64,000 nucleotides of DNA from Brachybacterium kimchii (GTDB lineage Bacteria > Actinomycetota > Actinomycetes > Actinomycetales > Dermabacteraceae), in NCBI RefSeq assembly GCF_023373525.1, contig NZ_CP097218.1, forward strand, positions 4,154,001-4,218,000, written 5' to 3'. A program made the position numbers and the translations under genes. Positions 61,323-64,000 of this stretch are shown here, piece by piece (the stretch's first letter is position 1; each line of letters opens with the position of its first letter). The notes beneath the pieces were generated by a model. It had not been told where the DNA came from, did no database searches, and saw nothing but the letters and a program-made list of their open reading frames with translations.

Positions 61323-62282
61323 GTGTCGAAGACTGCGATGAACACGCACCGCCGAGCCATGCGCCCGGTGACGCCGGCCGTCCGCGCCGGCCGCACCGCC
61401 GCCGGCGCTGCGATCGCCGCCACCATGCTGTTCGGCGGGTCCGCCGCCGCGACGGCCGACGGGTCGAACCAGGCCGATGGTGCCGCGCAGGCCCAGGGGA
61501 TCGCCGCCCCGGCCGTGGTGCCCGCGGTTGACGCGAAGCCCTCGCAGATCCAGACCCTCAAGGACGGCGACGAGCCTTCGTCGTCCGGTGCTGTTCCCGA
61601 GTCTTACACGGTCGACGGTGAGATCGACACCGAGTCCGCCGCCCAGGCCGAGGCGAAGGCCCGCAAGGCCGAGGAGAAGAAGGCCGCCGCCGAGCGCGCC
61701 GAGCAGGAGGCCGAGGAGAAGGCCGCCGCCGACCGGGCCGCTCAGGACGATCAGGCGCAGGACGATCAGTCCCAGGACCAGCAGGACGACCAGTCGCAGG
61801 AGAGCGCCTCCTCGCAGTCGACCTCGAGCCGCTCCTCGCACTCGAGCTCCTCCAGCTCGAGCTCGTCCTCCTCCAGCAGCTCCTCCTCCAAGAAGTCCTC
61901 GAGCTCCTCGGAGAAGAAGTCCAGCGCCCCCGCCGCTTCCAGCGCCTCGGGCAACGGCATCCTCTCCACGGCCCGCAGCGGCATCGGCACCCCGTACGTG
62001 TTCGGCGGGACCAGCACGAGCGGCTGGGACTGCTCGGGCTTCACCCAGTGGGTCTACGCGCAGAACGGCATCAGCATCCCCCGCACCGACTCGGCCCAGG
62101 CCGCCGGCGGTCGCGTGATCTCCAAGTCCGAGGCGCGCCCCGGCGACCTCATGCGCAAGCCCGGCCACGTGGCCATCTACGCGGGCGGCGACATGCTGAT
62201 CGACGCCGGCAACAAGCGCGTGGGCACGACCGAGCGCCACATCTACTCGGGCTCCTGGACGTACGTCACGTACACCCACTGA
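61323..62282 (+). CDS. NlpC/P60 cell-wall hydrolase with poly-serine linker
   Basis: A 319-residue exported peptidoglycan hydrolase. The signal peptide ends near AAATADG (about 48). A charged coiled-coil (about 100-140) and a long Gln/Asp then poly-Ser linker (about 140-205) precede the catalytic domain. The nucleophile is in GWDCSGFTQW (Cys about 237), with His in GHVAIYAGG at about 281 and the third residue in DAGNKRVG. It cleaves D-Glu to meso-DAP or Lys bonds in peptides. GTG 61323 follows GGGGAG; an ATG 15 bases on is possible. Confidence 0.9.
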   Translation: MSKTAMNTHRRAMRPVTPAVRAGRTAAGAAIAATMLFGGSAAATADGSNQADGAAQAQGIAAPAVVPAVDAKPSQIQTLKDGDEPSSSGAVPESYTVDGEIDTESAAQAEAKARKAEEKKAAAERAEQEAEEKAAADRAAQDDQAQDDQSQDQQDDQSQESASSQSTSSRSSHSSSSSSSSSSSSSSSSKKSSSSSEKKSSAPAASSASGNGILSTARSGIGTPYVFGGTSTSGWDCSGFTQWVYAQNGISIPRTDSAQAAGGRVISKSEARPGDLMRKPGHVAIYAGGDMLIDAGNKRVGTTERHIYSGSWTYVTYTH

Positions 62283-62304
62283 TCATCCCTGACATCCCCC
62301 GCGT

Positions 62305-62346
62305 CGCACGTCGGCCCCGCACCCCTGGGTGCGGGGCCGACGTGCG
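62305..62346 (+). terminator. Strong hairpin terminator after NlpC/P60 gene
   Basis: Twenty perfect pairs (62305-62324 with 62327-62346) with a CT centre. The arm starts CGCACGTCGGCCCCG. It lies 23 bases after the stop. Confidence 0.85.
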
Positions 62347-62448
62347 TCCGGGGAAGGGCCGTGCGGATCAGGCGCGGACCCAGGTGGACGTGGCATCCTT
62401 GCGCGGTGCCTGACCGCACGCCCGAACATCCCCGGAGGAGGCCATGAG

Positions 62449-63288
62449 ATGAGCGCACTGCGACAGACGGCGAGCGTCCTGCTGCTCGTCCTCGCCGCCG
62501 TGGTCGGCGCGAGCTGGCTGCCGGGCACCTGGCTGCAGCAGCACGTGGTCGAGCGCGCGGGGTTCCTCGAGATCGCCGAGCCCATGGGGGAGGACGCCTC
62601 GACCCAGCACGCGCTCACGGATGCCGCGGTCGACGAGCTGCTCTCGAGCGACGTGATCCCCTCCTCGGTGCGCGGCACGGTCGCGCCCTACGCCAAGGAG
62701 CAGGCGGCGTCCTTCACGACCACGTCGGCCTACCAGGCGATGTGGGACGACTCGATGGACTCGGTGCACGAGGGGCTCTTCGCCTCCGGCGACAGTCCGA
62801 TCGAGGTCGACCTCTCGCCCGCCGTCGACTCCCTCATGGATCCGATCGAGGAGAAGCTGCCCTTCGGCATCACCCTGCCCCGGCCCGACCATCCCACGGT
62901 CACCCTCACCACGATCCCCGACCTGCCCGCCCTGCGCGCGGCCGCGCAGGTGCTCCCGTACGCGTCGTGGGCGCTGCCGGTGATGATCGTACTGATGGTG
63001 CTCGCGCTGCTCGTCGCCGACCGCAGGCGGGCCGCCCTGCTGGGCGCCGGGATCGCGACCCTCGTGGCGGGCGCGATCGGTCTGCTGCTCGCCGCGGGCA
63101 TCGGAGTTCTCGTGCCTGCGTCGGTCGACGGCGCGGGTCTCCTGGGGCCGATCGTGCAGGGCTTCGAGGCCCGCTTCAGCGCCGACATCGCGCCGCGCGC
63201 GACCGTGATGACCGGCGTCGGCGCGGGGATCATCGTGGTGGGCGCGGTGCTCCTCGCCGTGGTGCGCAGGCCGGCGCGGCGCCGGTGA
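62449..63288 (+). CDS. Membrane protein with extracytoplasmic domain
   Basis: A 279-residue protein. One N-terminal membrane segment (about 6-25), an extracytoplasmic helical domain of about 150 residues, and three membrane segments at about 175-195, 203-225 and 252-272. This is a layout found in several uncharacterised actinobacterial integral proteins. ATG 62449 follows GGAGGAGG. Function unknown. Confidence 0.55.
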   Translation: MSALRQTASVLLLVLAAVVGASWLPGTWLQQHVVERAGFLEIAEPMGEDASTQHALTDAAVDELLSSDVIPSSVRGTVAPYAKEQAASFTTTSAYQAMWDDSMDSVHEGLFASGDSPIEVDLSPAVDSLMDPIEEKLPFGITLPRPDHPTVTLTTIPDLPALRAAAQVLPYASWALPVMIVLMVLALLVADRRRAALLGAGIATLVAGAIGLLLAAGIGVLVPASVDGAGLLGPIVQGFEARFSADIAPRATVMTGVGAGIIVVGAVLLAVVRRPARRR

Positions 63289-63308
63289 GACTCCCGGAGT
63301 CGCCGTGA

Positions 63309-63331
63309 TGCGGTGTGCAGCCAGCACCGCA
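63309..63331. terminator. Hairpin between convergent membrane-protein genes
   Basis: TGCGGTG (63309-63315), nine-base loop, CACCGCA (63325-63331) in the 62-base gap between convergent genes. Confidence 0.45.
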
Positions 63332-63350
63332 CTGCCGGAGGGTGGAGATC

Positions 63351-63614
63351 TCAGTGCTCCGCCGGAGGCGTTTCAGTGCCGCGCGGGCCGGTCGTCACGT
63401 CCCGCTGCGTGTACGCGCTGATCAGCGCACGGAGGTCCGCGACGAAGCGTCGCAACCAGAAGATCGTGGCCACGATGACGAACGCGAGGGCGAGCTGACT
63501 CATCCACGAGTGCAGAAGCCGTTCGCCGGGCCACCAGAGCCACAGGAACGCAACCAGCACCACTGGTCGTGCGATCACCTTCAGCCACAGCAGGCGCAGA
63601 CCGTCCTTGCTCAT
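63351..63614 (-). CDS. Small membrane protein, 87 residues
   Basis: It has two hydrophobic segments (about 14-30 and 34-55), the second rich in Trp and aromatic residues, and ends with a soluble Thr/Glu-rich tail. ATG 63614 has TACGGT seven bases upstream; longer starts run into non-coding sequence. Family not recognised. Confidence 0.6.
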   Translation of the reverse strand: MSKDGLRLLWLKVIARPVVLVAFLWLWWPGERLLHSWMSQLALAFVIVATIFWLRRFVADLRALISAYTQRDVTTGPRGTETPPAEH

Positions 63615-63621
63615 GTCCGCC

Positions 63622-63627
63622 ACCGTA
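63622..63627 (-). promoter_or_regulatory. -10 hexamer TACGGT
   Basis: TACGGT lies seven bases before the ATG at 63614. Confidence 0.45.
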
Positions 63628-63640
63628 GCAAGCTGCCTGG

Positions 63641-63736
63641 TCAGTCCTCTGCGCTGCGGTGCCGCTTCTTCGGGCGGCCGCGCGTGAGGACGACGTCTCC
63701 GAGCAGACTCAGTACGAACTCGATCACGATGCCCAC
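63641..63736 (-). CDS. Possible very small membrane protein, 31 residues
   Basis: A short ORF from GTG 63736 encodes 31 residues: a hydrophobic stretch IVIEFVLSLLGDVVL followed by a strongly basic tail (RGRPKKRHR). The amphipathic or membrane start with a positive end is typical of small membrane proteins. No ribosome site or -10 hexamer at the usual spacing was found. It could be a remnant or chance frame. Confidence 0.35.
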   Translation of the reverse strand: MGIVIEFVLSLLGDVVLTRGRPKKRHRSAED

Positions 63737-63800
63737 GCGGACACACGAGCGGCCGCGCGAATGCGCCGTGCCGTGACGACTGAGTGACCTGCCGTTTCTC

Positions 63801-63876
63801 TGGTGCCCCCGGCGCGATTCGAACGCGCGACACCCGCTTTAGGAGAGCGGTGCTCTATCCCCTGAGCTACGGGGGC
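63801..63876 (-). tRNA. tRNA-Arg (anticodon CCU)
   Basis: A full cloverleaf on the minus strand from 63876: acceptor GCCCCCG pairs with CGGGGGC, D arm GCTC/GAGC, anticodon stem CCGCT/AGCGG with loop CTCCTAA (anticodon CCU, reading AGG), and T arm GTTCGAATC. CCA is encoded at the 3' end (63801-63803). Confidence 0.97.
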
Positions 63877-63933
63877 GGAACCGCCGACCATCCTACGGTA
63901 CGGAGGGCCCGGGACCTCCGCCCGGGCGCATGG

Positions 63934-63939
63934 CAGGAT
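63934..63939 (+). promoter_or_regulatory. -10-like hexamer CAGGAT, leaderless start
   Basis: CAGGAT is followed by CGAAGC and the GTG at 63946. Confidence 0.4.
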
Positions 63940-63945
63940 CGAAGC

Positions 63946-64000
63946 GTGAGCACCTCCACGCTGACCGTCGCCCTCGCCCAGTACGCCGTCGATGAGGATC
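63946..64000 (+). CDS. Partial carbon-nitrogen hydrolase (nitrilase family), N-terminus
   Basis: Only 18 codons are in the window, beginning STSTLTVALAQYAVDED. The LTVALAQ start followed by an acidic residue is typical of nitrilase-superfamily amidases. The -10-like hexamer lies six bases upstream of the GTG. Product and completeness cannot be judged. Confidence 0.55.
   Translation, partial: MSTSTLTVALAQYAVDED

Noticed and set aside
61205-61531. GTG frame starting seven bases after TAGGGT and overlapping the NlpC/P60 start
   Set aside because: The encoded sequence is Arg/Pro/Asp-rich and shadows the real gene; the -10 more likely serves a normal leader.
63801-64000. tRNA-Arg as phage or island attachment site
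   Set aside because: tRNA-Arg(CCU) is a common integration target, but no integrase or 3' tRNA duplicate is visible in the remaining sequence; the rest is outside the window.

Overview
The window is a contiguous piece of chromosome from a very GC-rich actinobacterium. Codon third positions are almost all G or C, there are many ATGA/GTGA gene overlaps, and lineage markers occur (BldC, a DtxR/IdeR repressor, DUF3073, DUF3151, DUF3817, an SCP_3-type sterol carrier protein, GuaB3, PcrA with a Tudor-like tail, and a HrcA/CIRCE-controlled groESL). Content and order fit Micrococcales, most likely Dermabacteraceae such as Brachybacterium; the genus is an inference. I see no insertion sequence, prophage, integrase or CRISPR array, and base composition looks even throughout.

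Layout. 1-3511 (minus): a five-gene run with a small membrane protein, an MDR oxidoreductase, a THUMP-like methyltransferase, a DUF4129 protein and a truncated membrane protein. 3757-9466 (plus): a peptide-type ABC importer (two permeases, a fused double ATPase and a lipoprotein) behind a structured leader. 9730-15493: a CpdA-like phosphodiesterase, groES-groEL with two CIRCE operators, then a membrane protein / RluA pseudouridine synthase / membrane protein operon. 15509-18520: a TetR repressor divergent from two tandem paralogous ABC-2-like membrane proteins, with a near-perfect operator between them; this is the most system-like unit. 18623-23371: guaB, a VOC protein, an exonuclease, guaB3 and heme oxygenase. 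23429-30661: a membrane protein, ackA-pta, SURF1, DUF3817 and guaA. 30745-36047: tandem-GNAT protein, a DHA2 efflux pump with divergent TetR and twin operators, and a GNAT-like acyltransferase. 36110-44106: HerA-like ATPase, exported C39-like peptidase, gpmA, BCCT transporter, dtd and an APH-fold kinase. 44252-50939: DUF3151, purA, SCP_3, cutC, a small membrane protein, purF, purM and DUF3073. 51443-57956: bldC, a flippase-like membrane protein, pcrA and a three-gene envelope operon. 58083-64000: sucCD, dtxR/ideR, an NlpC/P60 hydrolase, membrane proteins, a very small ORF, tRNA-Arg(CCU) and the start of a nitrilase-family gene.

How it works together. Six purine nucleotide genes (guaB, guaB3, guaA, purA, purF, purM) lie in the window as separate transcription units. 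Central metabolism is represented by pta-ackA, gpmA and sucCD. The iron repressor gene near the end could control the heme oxygenase, whose upstream region carries a long inverted repeat and a weak iron-box-like palindrome.

The most general observation concerns promoters. At about twenty genes a TANNNT-like -10 hexamer lies six (sometimes seven) bases before the start codon, so transcription would begin at or next to the start codon. Leaderless initiation appears to be the default for monocistronic genes here, and I used this spacing to choose several starts.
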